A program made the position numbers and the translations under genes. 64,000 nucleotides of DNA from Sordaria brevicollis (Eukaryota; Ascomycota; Sordariomycetes; Sordariales; Sordariaceae): NCBI GenBank assembly GCA_033439795.1, contig JAUTDP010000004.1, positions 1,364,001 to 1,428,000 on the forward strand, written 5' to 3'. This document shows positions 11,785 through 25,840 of this stretch, piece by piece (position 1 is the stretch's first letter; each line of letters begins with the position of its first letter). A model generated the notes under the pieces. That model was not told where the DNA came from, did not search any database, and saw only the letters and a program-made list of their open reading frames with translations.

Positions 11785-13500
11785 TCTAATCGAAGAGCGC
11801 TCTAAAACGAAAACCGACAACGGGAATCGATTCAAGAAGGTCTTTTACGTCCCTTACAATATCCCGCAACGAATATAATAACGACGATATATTATTACTA
11901 TTAATAATAATTAATAATGGTAATTGTAAATTCGAAAATAGCGTTTACAACCCGTTTACAAAATTCTCAATTTGCAATGACTTTAACGTAACGCGCGCCG
12001 CGAAAATTTTGGAAAAAACGTAAAAGGACGATAAAATTATAAAGAAATTTATTATTAAAATAAATAAATCTTTAAATTACGACGCCGTTTCGTTCGAAGA
12101 TTATAATTAGGTTCGTAAATTATTCAACGAATATACGAAAATCTTCGTAAAGAAAAATAAAATAATACGCCCCGAAGTTAATAAAATTAATAATAATTAA
12201 ATTATTATTAAAAAGGATTTCGACGATTTAAAGAAAATAATTTTATAAGAATTATAGAAGAACGTTAAAAAGGCGCTGAAAATATAAGCCGGAATTATAA
12301 AGGACGTTCTTCCTAAAATTAAATTTATTTTTTAATATATTATAATTATTACCCCCCCCCGAAAATATTCCCCGTTAATTACGATTATACTCTTTTTATT
12401 TAAAATATTATAATTAATATTTAATATTCAAAGTGGACGAATAAAGAAATTAAAATTTAAATTGAGAAAATATTTCGCAATTTAAAGATTAGTACCCTTA
12501 ATATTATATAAACCGCTACGAAATTATTTATAACCGGAAATTATAAAATTATATTCGATAATATTATATACGAATAATATTAATAATATTAAATTTAAAT
12601 TAAGAAAATCTTTAACGAAAAAGCGTTTATATTTTTAAATATTATTATATTAATCGTTAAAGGGTTTTTTTAAACGAATATCGCTAAATATATAAAGATA
12701 GAGGATATTATTTATAAAATATAATAGGCGAACCCAACCACTTTTATTATTAAAATACGCTTATAAAAGAAGAGAATTAACGAAAATAGGGGATTCTTTA
12801 TAATAAAAATTATAATTATAAAAGTAGTTAAAACTTTTTATAAAAGATTCCTCCTTTAAAAAGGCGGCGTATATATTTATAAACCGTTTACCTCCTCGGC
12901 TAATATTTAATAATATTTTATTTATTAGGGTATAAAATATTTAAAAAAATTCTATTATAACGTTAATATTTATAAACGTTATAATAAAGATAAATATAAT
13001 AGGGACCGCTTTAGAAAAATAAATTACCTATTTAACGAAAATAAATCGCTAATTTTCTATATTCCGTATAAAAAGTACGGGTATTACGCCTTCGAAAAGA
13101 AGGTATACCCTATTCTCAAAAAAGCTATTACGAAAATTATTATAAAATACGCCGAAAAATTATATTTATTTATATACCGAAAAGACCCTAAAAGAAGTAT
13201 TATATTAAAGCCGGCGGCGGTAAAAGATAATAAGGATATCGATCTCCTTAATACCCCCCTTACCGCCTATATTATTATTATTCGTAAAAAGGAATTTAAA
13301 AGTAGAAATAGAAGTTATATTTATAAATAGATTAATAAACCCTTTATTAAATTGAAATTAACGGTTAAAAGCTTAATAAATGCGTTTACGAGCTTTTAAA
13401 ATTCGGGTGCTCGGAGCGGCGCCGGCTTAATCGCCGCTACTAAACCGGTTATTTAAAAGGAAAAAATTCCTGCTCCTACTCTATTTATAGGGTTAAAAAA
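11785..13500 (+). pseudogene. LINE ORF1 of copy E, decayed
   Basis: The same gag-like frame as in D: the KFENSV... block near 11930, the lysine-rich helical stretch near 12190-12260, a 9-C tract at 12352-12360 and the decayed zinc knuckles near 12950-13110. It is broken by many TAA/TAG codons. The poly-C length differs from F by one base, so the two copies cannot both be in the ancestral frame after the tract. Confidence 0.7.
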
Positions 13501-13529
13501 TATTCCTTTATAAAATAATTAATAATTTA

Positions 13530-16500
13530 ATTAAAAATATTCTATTAGAATATAGGGAAATTGTACGAAAGAGGGAAATTATTATTCGAATAGGAGGAAA
13601 TTTATAATATTGTAGCGATTTAAAAATTGGGTAGGAATTTAAACGAAGATATTTATTATTTACAAAGCGGTAAATATATTAAAGTAAATTATTAAAAAAA
13701 AAGGAAAGCGGTTATTTACGTAAATAAAAAATAGAGTTTTAAGGATTTAAACTTCTATATTGGAAAAAATTAAACCTCTATAACGTTTAAGAATTTAAAG
13801 GAATTATTAACTATTTATTCAATTTATTCCCTTATTAAAATATATAAAATATTAAAATACGAATAAAAGTCTCCCCTCTTTAAATTCCTTGAAAAAAAAC
13901 CCTTAATAAAATATTAAATTATAATTATCGGGGATTTTAATTTTTATTATCCTAATTAGGATTTAAAGAATAGGATTAACCTAAAAGCCGAAAGATTCTT
14001 TATATAAATATAACGGTAATATATACGGCTCGTTACCCTTAAAAGGGAACCGACCCGTATAAATAATATAATATAAGAAGAGAGAAATAGAATAATCGAT
14101 TACGTATAAATAATATTAAAAGTCGAAATTAAATATTAAAGGGTATAACGGTACGAATAAATCGGTTCGGATTATTATTTTTAGGAAATTTAAATTTATA
14201 TTAGAAAAAAGATTAGGAAAGTAGAAATAGAGGAAAATTATAATTAGAATTTAATAAATATAAAAAAAGTATAAAAGGCGGTATTATAACGGATTTCGGT
14301 CCTAACGAAAATCGATACGAAAGAAGAATTAGAATTTATATTTAATAAATTCGATAAAAAATTTATAAATATAGCAGAGGAATTTATCCTATATTAGAAA
14401 AAAAATTAAAGGAGAAAAGCGAAATAATAAATATTAGAATATAAAATAGTAATAAAAAATGCGAAATAAAAATAATAGAAATAATATAAAGAAAGGATAT
14501 CTTCGAATTAAATAAAATTCGTAAAAATATTAATAAAAAAAAGAAGGATTAACGCGAAAATTTAATAAATAATATAATAAAAAGGTATTAAAAGGGCGTC
14601 GAAGAATTTAAATAAATTTTAAACCTTCGAAAAATAAGCCTATACCCGAAGTTATTTATTAATAAACCCGCCTAAATTTTTAATTTTTAAATAATACGAA
14701 GGAATAAAAGAAATTGAAAACTATAATAATAAAGCGAATATTTTCGCCGAACGTTTCTTCCCGAAAATAAACGTTCCTATAAATTATTTATTTAACTAGA
14801 TCCTTCCCCTAAATATTAATAATTTATTATTTATTAATAAATTAATTACCGAAGAAGATATTTAAAAGGTTTTATTTCGGATAATTCCGAATAAAGTATT
14901 AAGTATTAATTAATATTCGAATAAATTTTTAAAAATTTATAAAGAATTATTCCAAAAAGCTATAACCGTTCTCGTAATTACGAATTTTCGTTTTAAATAT
15001 TTCCTATAGCAGTTTAAAAATACGAAAATAATCGTTCTTAAAAAATTAAAAAAAATTACTATATAATAAAAATTAACCGGCGCGTAGAAATTAATTTTAT
15101 TATTAAATAATATTGGGAAAATCTTCGAAGCGTTTGTTATTAAAAAATTTACCTAAATTATAAAAAAATTTAACTTCCTACTAAAAGGCTAAATAAATAA
15201 TTAAATAAACCGTTCGATTAAATTTACTATTTATATTATTATAAATATTATATATACGGTTTAAAAATTCGGAGCCGTTATATCGTTAATATTTTTTAAT
15301 TTTAAAAATATATTTAATAAAATTAATTATAAATAATTATTATATACCCTATAGGAAATACGATTCTTACGGTAAATTTTCGAATAAATAGCGAATTTCA
15401 TTAACGGACGAAGAAATTCCCTTTTCTTCGACAATAAAATATCCGCTCCCTATACTATAAAAGCCGGAATACCCTAAAGTTCCCCCCTTTTTCTAATTTT
15501 TTTCATCCTTTTTATTATTCTATTATATTATAAATTAATTACGGTTAAAAATATAATTACAATTAGCTTCGCTAATAATATTAATATTATCGCTATAATA
15601 AAAACTATTAAAGAGAATTGTAAAATACTTTAAATAATATAAGAAATTTATTCTAAATAAGTAAAGGAAAAAAATATAAAATTCGAAGCGAATAAAACGG
15701 AATTAATATATTTTACGCAAATAAGGGTATTAAAAATAAAAATTCTTTAATTTAAAGATATTATATTTCGACCAATAGAATTAATAAAATTCTTAAACGT
15801 TTAATTAAATTATAAATTTAATTATCGAATTTATATAGAGGGTATTAAGAAGAAAATAAAAATTTAAACGAATATATTAATTTAATTAGCCGTAAAAACT
15901 TAAAGCTATTCTATTATTCGTACAAAAAAAATTTATATTAAATATATTTAAAGCGTAATTATATATAAAATTTTAACTTTCTACTAACCGATAAAAGTAT
16001 ATAATAAACCCCGAAGGATAATAATTAAATTAATTAAATACTAAATTAAATATTTAAAAATCGTTACTAGGGCGTATAAAATTATATCGGTATAGAACTT
16101 TAAAATAGAAATTTTTTACCCGTTACTCGATTTTTATTTTAATAAACGGGTAAAAGCTTTCGAAAAGAAATTCGCCTATACGGATTAAATTAAATTCGTC
16201 CGAGGAATAATAACCTAAATAATTAATTATATTTAAATAAAACGAGTAAAAAGTCGACTATTTATTAATAAATTAAAAAACGGTACTATTAAAATTAAAT
16301 AGGCGGAAGAATAAATACCGATAAAGAACCTTATAGTAATTATAATAGGACCGCTCCTAATAATAGGCGTATTCGCTTAATCGTTATAACCGCTAAAACC
16401 TTTAACCTTCGATCGAAAAATATAATTAAAAGATATTATAAAGAGAAAATAAATAATACGCTATAATTATTAATTAATAATAGTAATAATTAAATTAAAT

Positions 16501-16984
16501 TAATAATATAAATTTATAATTACTAATTTCGACCTAAAATTTAATAATATTATAATAAAATAGTATATAATCGGTTAAAAAAAGAAAAAGTAAAAAAGAA
16601 TTTAACTTTCGGAAAACGATAAAAATTATTATTTATTAACGAAAGCGAAGAATTCCCTCCTTATTTAAACGAAAATAGAGGTAATCGGCCTTAAAACTTT
16701 CCTTTTCTAAAAAAGAATCCCCAATATCGATACCCCTATTTATTCGTATAAATTAAAATAGGAAACGTTCTATTATATTATATTCGAATATTTTTAAATA
16801 ATAAATATATAATTTATAATAATTAATTAGCCGTAAATATAAAAACAATTCTAAATTTACTTAAACGATAAAATTAAAGCCGAAAAAATCTTATTATAAG
16901 TATTTCGGCTAAAACGATTAAATAAATACCGTTTAATAATCGAATTAAAAGAAGAACGGCGAAACGAATTCGTTCGTTATTTTT
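13530..16984 (+). pseudogene. LINE ORF2 of copy E, decayed
   Basis: Endonuclease, RT and C-terminal motif in the usual order. The GDFN motif survives near 13931-13945 (GGGGATTTTAAT). The RT active-site box is FANN at 15568-15579, both catalytic Asp codons GAY having become AAT, so it would be catalytically dead even without the stops. The end is placed at the conserved GAATTCGTTCGTTATT block near 16984. Confidence 0.8.
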
Positions 16985-18733
16985 AATTTTCTTTTCTTCC
17001 TTTTCTTTTATTTTTATTTATTAATATATTAAAACGAAGACGGGGGAGGATTTTTATTTAATTAAGAATTTATTAGGCCGCGAAAGCGACGATTTATTTA
17101 ATTATTATTTCTTCTTATAATTAATTAAAGCCTTTAATATTTTATTATTATTAGCGAATAAACGGTTTTATTTATCGAATTAACGAATATATTAGCGTAT
17201 AATATTAATTATAAATTAATATTAAACGAATTAATTATTATTAATAGGAACGGAACCGGTAAGACGAATAGCCGGCGAATTAATCTCTATCGGAGAATTA
17301 TTATAAGAAAGTATATAAATACCGTTACTACTCGAAGGAATTCTACCGCTATTATTACGAAATAAATTATTATTATTATTATAAAGTAAATTATTATTAT
17401 TATTACGGGGGATATTATTTAAAAGAATATAACCGCCGATTAAATTATTTTTATTAGAAAAAAAGAATTTACAATAACCTTTTTAAAAATAATCGTTAAT
17501 TAATTATTTTCTATAGCGAATAAATTATTTTAAAGTACTAATAAAGTTATCGTTAATAAAACGAAGGCGAATCGCGCTAATAAATTCTTTAACGATAATA
17601 TAAAAGCGGATAAAATAATCGCGGAATTCGCTACTAATCGGGTTTTTATTAATAATTTTCTTTTAAAAAATATTATAAAGATTATAGAAGCCGCGAAATA
17701 TATTAATTATATAATACAAAACCGTTAAAATATATTAAATAATTTAATTAAATTTATTTAAAAATAAATTAGAGTAAAAAACGTTAACGATATAGAAAAT
17801 AATAATTTATTTAAATAATTAGGGATATAATAAATCGATTTAGTAATAGCCTTTATATAAATATTATAACCCGGAATAACCGGGAAAGCGAAAAGGGCTT
17901 TAATTAATTAAAAAATATAGGCAAAATATAGGGGAATACGGATATAGTTTCGGAAAAGTTAATATAAGGATAAAACGTAGCGGAGGGAAAACTTACCCTT
18001 TTTTCGGTATATAAAAGAATTTATTACTAATAAAGCGTTTGATAATATATTCGAAATTAATTTTAATATTAATATTAACCGTATTAAATATAAAGGTCGG
18101 CGAAGGAAGGCGAAAGGGAAATAAATTTTCGCCCTTATTTTCGTCGGAAATTTCTATTATTTTATAGAGCGCTTTAGCGCGTTTTTAACGGGGAGTAGCT
18201 ATTTCGAATTAATTATTATTATTAAAGGAAGGAAAAGCCTAAAAAGATCCGGAAGGATAAGGGATTTTTATATTTAAAGGAAGGAAATCTTTACATTAAT
18301 ATAAATTATAGTAAAAACGTAATTGTAATAGGGGAAGGAAGAAAATAAAAAAAATAAAAGAAGATTTAACGGTTAAGAAATTTAATAGTAGTTAGAAGGG
18401 TAAACGAGTAGGGGAATAGAAAGTAAAAAGTAATAGTAAATAGGGGACGGGACGGCGGATTAAGAAAGCGGGGTAATTTAATATTTTAGCGTAATAGTAA
18501 ATAAAAAGGATAAAACGGATATTAATCGTATTAGCGGTAAATATATACCGTAATTATAAAACGCCGAAAAAGTAGTACGGATAAATCCGCGCTAAGAAAC
18601 GTAACCGGAGTTTTTATTCGGGGCGTTTAACGCTTACGGTTTTATTTTATAAGGAATTGGAAATAGACCCTATATTATATTAGCGTTATAAATTTAATTA
18701 AGGAATAAGAATTTTACTTATATATATAATTTA

Positions 18734-18841
18734 GAAATTTAGAGCTATTATATCGTTAATACTCCTTAATTTTAAAAGCGTATTCGATAAAATTAATTAT
18801 AAATAATTATTATATATTTTATAAAAAATACGATTTTTATA
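18734..18841 (+). mobile_element. LINE copy D, part 2 of 4 (RT segment)
   Basis: A 108-bp sliver of copy D between insertions E and F, reading directly on from 11757. It ends with the TSD of F, TACGATTTTTATA (18829-18841). Confidence 0.88.
18829..18841. repeat. Target-site duplication of F, left copy
   Basis: TACGATTTTTATA, exactly repeated at 25828-25840. This perfect 13-bp direct repeat brackets copy F. Confidence 0.92.
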
Positions 18842-18874
18842 GCGATACTTATTTAATCGGAAAAAACTGCTTTA

Positions 18875-20610
18875 GAATTAGAAACGCCGATTTCTAATCG
18901 AGGAGCGCTCTAAAACGAAAATCGATAACGGGAATCGATTTAAGAGGGTTTTTTACGTCCTTTATAATATCCTATAACGAATATAGCGACGATAATATAT
19001 CGTTATTACCGATAACGATTAATAATAGTAATTATAAATTCGAAAATAGCGTCTATAACCCGCTTATAGGATTTTTAACTTATAACGACCTTAATATAGC
19101 GCGCACCGCAAAAATTTCGGAAAAAACGTAGAAGGATAATAAAATTATAAAGAAATTTATTATTAAAATAAATAAATTTTTAAATTATAACGCTATTTCG
19201 CTCGAGGATTATAATTAGGTTCGTAAATTATTTAACGAATATATAAAAATCTTCGCGAAGAAAAGTAAAATAACGCGCCCCAAAATTAATAAGGTTAATA
19301 ATAATTAAATTATTATTAAGAAGGATTTCGACGATTTAAAAAAGACGATTTTATAAAAATTGTAGAAAAACGCTAAAGAGGCGTCGAAAATATAGGCCGG
19401 AATTATAAAGGACGCTTTTTTTAAAATTAAATCTATCCTTTAATATATTATAATTATTACCCCCCCCCCGAAAATACTCTCCGTTAATTACAATTATATT
19501 CTCTTTATTTAAAATATTATAATCGATATTTAATATTCGAAATAAATAAACGAAGAAATTAAAACTTAAATTAAAAAGATACTTCGCAATTTAAAAACCA
19601 GTACCCTTAATATCGTACGAATTATTATAAAATTATTTATAATTAAAAATTATAAAATTATATTTAATAACGCTATATACGAATAGTATTAATAATATTA
19701 AATTTGGGTTAAAAAAATCTTTAGCGAAAAAGAGTTTATATTTTTAAATATTATTACGTTAATCGTTAAAAGGTTCCTTTAAATAAATATTACCGAATAT
19801 ATAAAAATAGAGGATATTATTTATAAAATATAATAAACGAACCCAACCGCTTTTATTATTAAAGTACGCCTATAAAAAAAGAAAATTAGCGAAAATAGGG
19901 GATTCCTTATAATAAAAGTTATAATTATAAAGGTAATTGAAGTTCTTTATAAAGGATTTTTCCTTTAGGAAAGCGGTATATATATTTACGAACCGTTTAC
20001 TTCCTCGGTTAATATTTAATAATATTTTATTTATTAAGGCGTAAAATACTTAGGGAAGTTTTATTATAACGCTAACGTTTATAAATATTATAATAAAAAT
20101 AAATATAATAAAGACCGTTTTAGAAAAGCGAATTACCTATTTAACGAAAATAAATCGCTAATTTTTTATACTCTATATAGAAAATACGGATATTATACCT
20201 TCGAAAAAAAGGTATACCCTATTTTTAAGAAAATTATTACGAAGGTTATTATAAAGTACGCCAAAAGGCTATATTTATTTACGTATTAAAAAGACCCCGA
20301 AAGAAATATTATATTAAAATTAACGGCGGTAAAAGACGATAAAGATATTAATCTCCCTAATACCCCCCCTACCGTTTATATTATTATTATTCGTAAAAGG
20401 GAGTTTAAAAGCGGAAATAGAGGCTATACCCGTAAATAAATTAGCGGGCTTTTTATTAAATTAAAATTAATAATTAAAGGCTTAATAAATATATTTACGA
20501 ATTTTTAGGGCTTAAGTATTCGGAATAGCGCCAATTTAATTACCGCTATTAAATCGGTTATTTAAAAAGAAAAAACTCCTACTCCTATTTTACCCGCGGG
20601 GTTAGAAAAT
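18875..20610 (+). pseudogene. LINE ORF1 of copy F, decayed
   Basis: Gag-like ORF1: an N-terminal basic region, the KFENSV block near 19030, a charged helical stretch near 19290-19360, a 10-C tract at 19460-19469, zinc-knuckle remnants (Cys/His to Tyr) near 20070-20240, and a basic, proline-bearing C-terminus ending just before ORF2. No start can be assigned because ATG codons have decayed to ATA. Confidence 0.7.
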
Positions 20611-20639
20611 ATTCCTTTATAGAATAATTAATAATTTAA

Positions 20640-23600
20640 TTAAAAATACTTTATTAAAATATAAAGAAATTATACGAAAAAGGGAAATTACTATTCGAAT
20701 AGGAAGAGATTTATAATATTATAGCGATTTAAAAATTGGGTAGGAATTTAAACGAAAATATTTATCGTTTATAGGGCAGTAAATATATTAGGGTAAATTA
20801 TTTAAAAAAAGGGAAGGCGGTTATTTATATAAATAAAAAATAGAACTTTAAGGATTTAAATTTCTATATTAAAAGAAATTAGGCCTCTATAACGTTTAAA
20901 AATTTAAAGGAATTATTAACCGTTTATTCGATTTATTCCCTTATTAAAATATATAAAATACTAAAATACGAATAAAGGTTTTCCCTTTTCGAATTTTTCG
21001 AAGAAAAACCCTTAATAAAATATTAAATCGTAATTATTAAAAACTTTAACTTTTATTATCCTAATTAGGATTTAAAGAATAAAATTAATTTAAAAGCCGA
21101 GAAATTCCTTATATAAGTACGACGGTAACGTATATAGTTCGTTATTTTTAGAGGGGAACCGACCTGTATAAATAATATAATACGGGAAAAAAGAAATAGA
21201 ATAATCGATTACGTATAAATAATATTAAAAATCGAAACCGAATATTAAAGGGCGTAACGGTACGAATAAATTAATTTAGATTATTATCCTTAAGAAATTT
21301 AAATTTATACCGGAAGAAAAGTTAAAAAAGTAAAAATAAAAGAAAATTATAATTAAAATTTAATAAATACGGAAAAGGTACGAAAAGCGGCGTTATAATA
21401 AATTTTAATCTTAACGAAAATTAATACAAAAGAGGAATTAAAATTTATATTTAATAAATTTAATAGAAAATTTATAAATATAATAAAAGAATTTATCCTA
21501 TATTAAAAAAAAAATTAAAGGAAAAGAGCGAAGTAATAAACGCTAAAATATAAAATAGCAACGAAAAATACGAAGCGGAAATAATAAAAGTAATATAAGG
21601 AAAGGATATTCTTAAATTAAGTAAAATTTGTAAAAATATCGATAAAAAAAAGAAGGATTAACACGAAAATTTAATAAATAATATAATAAAAAGGCGTCGA
21701 AAGGGCGTTAAAAAATTTAAATAAATTTTAAACCCTCGAAAAATAGGCCCGTACTTAAAATTATTTATTAATAAACCCGCCCAAATTCCTAATTCTTAAA
21801 TAATATAAAGGAATAAAAAAAATTGAAAATTATAATAATAAAGCGAATATTTTCGCCGAATATTTCTTCCTAAAAATAAATATTCCTATAAATTATTTAC
21901 CTAATTAAACCCTTCTCCTAAATATCAATAATTTATTATTTATTAACGAATTAATTACCGAAAAGGATATTTAGGAAGTTTTATTTTAAATAATTCTAAA
22001 TAAAATACTAGGCGTCGATTAATATTCAAATAGATTTTTAAAAATTTATAAAGAATTATTCTAAAAAGCTATAACCGCTTTCGCGGCTACGAATTTTCGT
22101 TTTAGGTATTTTTTATAATAATTTAAAAATGCGAAAATAATCGTTCTTAAAAAATTAAAAAAAACCGCCGTATAATAAAAGTTAACCGGCGCGTAGAAAT
22201 TAATTTCACTATTAAATAACGTTAGGAAAATCTTCGAAACGTTCGTTATTAAAAAATTTACCCAAACCGCAAAAGAATTTAACCTCCTACTAAAGGGTTA
22301 AATAAATAATCGAATAAACCGTTCGACCGAATTTACTATTTATATCGTTATAAATATTATATATATAATTTAAAAATTTAGAGCCGTTATATTACTAATA
22401 TTCCTTAATTTTAAAAGTGTATTCGATAAAATTAATTATAAATAATTATTATATACCCTATAGGAAATATAATTCCTATAATAAATTTTCGAATAAATAG
22501 CGAATTTTATTAACGGATAAAGAAATTCCCTCTTTTTCGACGATAAAATATCCGCTCTTTACGCTATAAAAACCGGAATACCCTAAAGTTCCCCCTTTTC
22601 CCTAATTTTTTTTATCCTTTTTATTACTTTATTATACCGTAAATTAATTATAATTAAAAATATAATTATAATTAACTTCGCTAACGATATTAATATCGTT
22701 ATTATAACGAAAATTACCGAAGAGAATTATAGGATACTTTAAACGGTATAAAAAATTTATTCCGAATAAATAAAGGAGAAAAATATAAAATTCGAAGCGA
22801 ATAAAACGGAATTAATATATTTTATATAAATGAAGGTATTAAAAATAAAAACTCTTTAATTCGGGGATATTATATTTCGACCGACGGAATCGATAAAATT
22901 CTTAAACGTTTAATTAAACCGTAAATTTAATTATTAAACTTATACAAAGGTTATTAAAAAAAAATAAAAATTTAAATAAATATATTAATTTAATTAGCCG
23001 TAAAAATTTAAGGCTATTTTATCGCTTATACGAAGGAAATTTATATTAAATATATTCGAAGCGTAATTATATATAGAATTTTAATTTTCTATTAATTAAT
23101 AAAAATATATAATAAACCCTAAAAAATAATAATCGGATTAATTAAATATTAAATTAAATATTTAAAAATTATCGCCAAGGCGTATAAGGCTACGCCGGTA
23201 TAGAATTTTAAAACGGAAACTTTTTACCCACTATTCGATTTCTATTTTAATAAATAAATAAAGGCTTTCGAAAAGAAATTCGCCCGTACGGATTAAATTA
23301 AATTCGTCCGAAGAATAATAATTTAAATAATTAATTATATTTAAATAAAACGAATAAAAGGTCGATTATTTATTAATAAACCGGAAAATAATATTACTAA
23401 AATTAAATAAATAGAAAAATAAATACCGATGGAGAACTTTATAATAATTATAATAAGACCGCCCCCGGTAATAAACGTACCTGTTTAACTATTATAATTA
23501 TTGGAACCTTTAACCCTCGATCGAAAAATATAATTAGAAAACGCTACGAAAAAAGAATAAATATCGTACTATAATTATTAATTAACGATAATAATAATTA

Positions 23601-24090
23601 AATTAAATCGGCGGTATAAATTTATAATTAGTAATTTCGATTCGAAGTTTAATAATATTGCAATAAAACGGCATATAATCGGTTAAAAAAAGAAGAAGCG
23701 GAAGAAAACCCAATTTTCGGAGGATAATAAAGATTATTATTTATTAACGAAAATAAAAAATTCCCTCTTCGTTTAAACGAGAACGGAGGTAATTAGCTTT
23801 AAAGCTTTCCTTTTTTAAAAGAGAATCCCTAACGTTAATACCCCTATTTATTTATACGGATTAAAACGGGAAACGTTCTATTATATTATATTCGAATATC
23901 TTCAAATAATAAATATATAATTCGTAATAACCGATTGGCCGTAAATATAAAAATAATTCTAAATTTATTTAAATAATAAAATTAAAACCGAAAGAATTTT
24001 ATTATAAATACTTCGGCTAAAATAATTAAATAAATACCGTTTAATAATCGAATTAAAAAAGGAACGGCGAAACGAATTCGCTCGCTATTT
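20640..24090 (+). pseudogene. LINE ORF2 of copy F, decayed
   Basis: A frame of about 1150 codons with endonuclease (start near 20640; LKNTLLKYKEIIRKREI-like beginning), RT (box FAND at 22677-22688), the thumb GAYK-type motif near 23180, and the C-terminal Cys/His motif near 23850-23920 (Cys now Tyr). One catalytic Asp has become Asn. Stops are TAA or TAG at former Gln/Trp codons. Confidence 0.82.
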
Positions 24091-25827
24091 TTAATTTTCT
24101 TTTCATCCTTTTCTTTTACTTTTATTTATTAATATATTAGAACGAAAATAGGGGAAGATTTCTATTTAATTAAAAATTTATCGGGCTATAAAAGTAACGA
24201 TTTATTTAATTATTACTTCTTTTTACAATTAACCAAAGCCTTCAATATCTTATTATTATCGGCGAATAAACGGTTCTATTTATCGAATTAACGAATATAT
24301 TAACGTATAATATTAATTACGAATTAACGTTAAACGAACTAATTATTATTAATAGGAACGGGATTAATAAAACGAATAATTAGCGAATTAATTTTTATTA
24401 AGGAACTATTATAAGAAAATATATAAATACTATTATTATTTAGGGGAATTCTATTATTACTATTATGAAATAAATTACTACTATTATTACGAAATAAATT
24501 ATTATTACTATTGCGGAAGATATTATTTAAAAGAATATAACCGCCGATTAAATTATCCTTATTAAAAAGGAAGAATTCGTAATAGTTTTTTTAGAAATAA
24601 TTGTTAATTAATTACTTTTTATAGTAAATAAATTACTTTAAGGTATTAATAAAACCGTTGTTAATAAAACGAAGGCGAATCGCGTAAATAAATTCTTTAA
24701 CGATAATATAGAAGCGGATAAAATAATTATAAAATTCGCTACTAATTGAATTTTTATTAACGATTTTCTCCTAAAAAGTATTATAAAAATCGTAAAAGCT
24801 GCGAAATATATCGATTATATAACGTAAAACCGTTAAAATATATTAAATAACTTAATTAAATTTATTTAAAAACGAATTAAAATAAAAAATATTAATAATA
24901 TAAAAAATAATAATTTATTCGAGTAATTAGGGATATAATAAATCGATTTAATAATAGCCTTTATATAAATATTATAACTTAAGATAATTAAGAAAGCGAA
25001 AAGGGCTTTAATTAATTAAAAAATATAAACGAAATATAAAAGAGTATAAATATAATTTCGGAAAAATTAATATAAAGATAAAACGTAACGGAGAGAAAAT
25101 TTACCCTTTCTCTAATATATAAAAGAATTTATTATTAATAAAGCATTTAATAATATATTCGAAATTAATTTTAATATTAATATTAATTATATTAAATATA
25201 GGAATCGGCGAAGGAGGGCGAAAGGGAAACGAATTTTTACCCTTATCTTCGTTAAAGATTTCCATTATCTTATAGAACGCCTTAATACGTTTCTAATAAA
25301 GAATAATTATTTTAAATCGATTATTATTATTAAAAGAAAGAAAAGCCTAAAAAGATTCGGAGGGATAAAGGGTTTTTATATTTAAAAGAGGGAAGTCCTT
25401 ACGTTAATATAAATTATAGTAGAAATATAATTATAATAAAGGGAGGAAAAGGATAAAAAAAATAAAGGAAAATTTAACGGTTAAAAAATTTAATAGCGGT
25501 TAAAAGGGTAAATAGGCGGAGGAATAAAAAGCGGAAAGCGGTAATAAATAAGGGACGGGATAGCGGATTAAAAAAGTAGGGCAATTTAATATTTTAATAT
25601 AATAGTAAATAGAAGGAATAAGACGGATATTAATCGTATTAGCGGTAAATATATATTGTAATCGTAGAACGCCGAAAAAGCGGCGCGGATAAATCCGCGT
25701 CGAAAAACGTAGCCGGGGTTTTTATCCGGGGCGCTTAACGCCTATAGTTTTATCCTACGGGGAATTGGAAATAAACCCTATATTATATTAGCGTTATAAA
25801 TTTAACTAGGGAATAAGAATCTTACTT

Positions 25828-25840
25828 TACGATTTTTATA
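25828..25840. repeat. Target-site duplication of F, right copy
   Basis: TACGATTTTTATA, identical to 18829-18841, directly after the LINE 3' end. Confidence 0.92.

Larger units (their letters stand above)
11758..18718 (+). mobile_element. LINE copy E, full length, inserted in D
   Basis: A 6961-bp copy flanked by a 15-bp TSD TATATATATAATTYA (11743-11757 and 18719-18733; the one difference is C/T). The 5' end reads ATTACTTTAGAACCGG, matching the common start ACTGCTTTGGAACCGG after decay. The 3' end has the decayed hairpin block and ATTTTACTTA. After the right TSD copy D resumes exactly where it stopped. E is strongly RIP-mutated. Confidence 0.92.
18842..25827 (+). mobile_element. LINE copy F, full-length reference copy (6986 bp)
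   Basis: An undivided copy flanked by a perfect 13-bp TSD. Layout: 5' leader with GGAAAAAACTGCTTTAG (near 18860) and AACGCCGATTTCTAATCGAG; ORF1 about 18875-20610; ORF2 about 20640-24090; a 1.55-kb 3' region; the structured end from about 25640; terminal AATCTTACTT. Like the others it is RIP-mutated with TAA/TAG-ridden frames. It was the main reference here for element coordinates. F is inserted into D, which resumes at 25841. Confidence 0.93.
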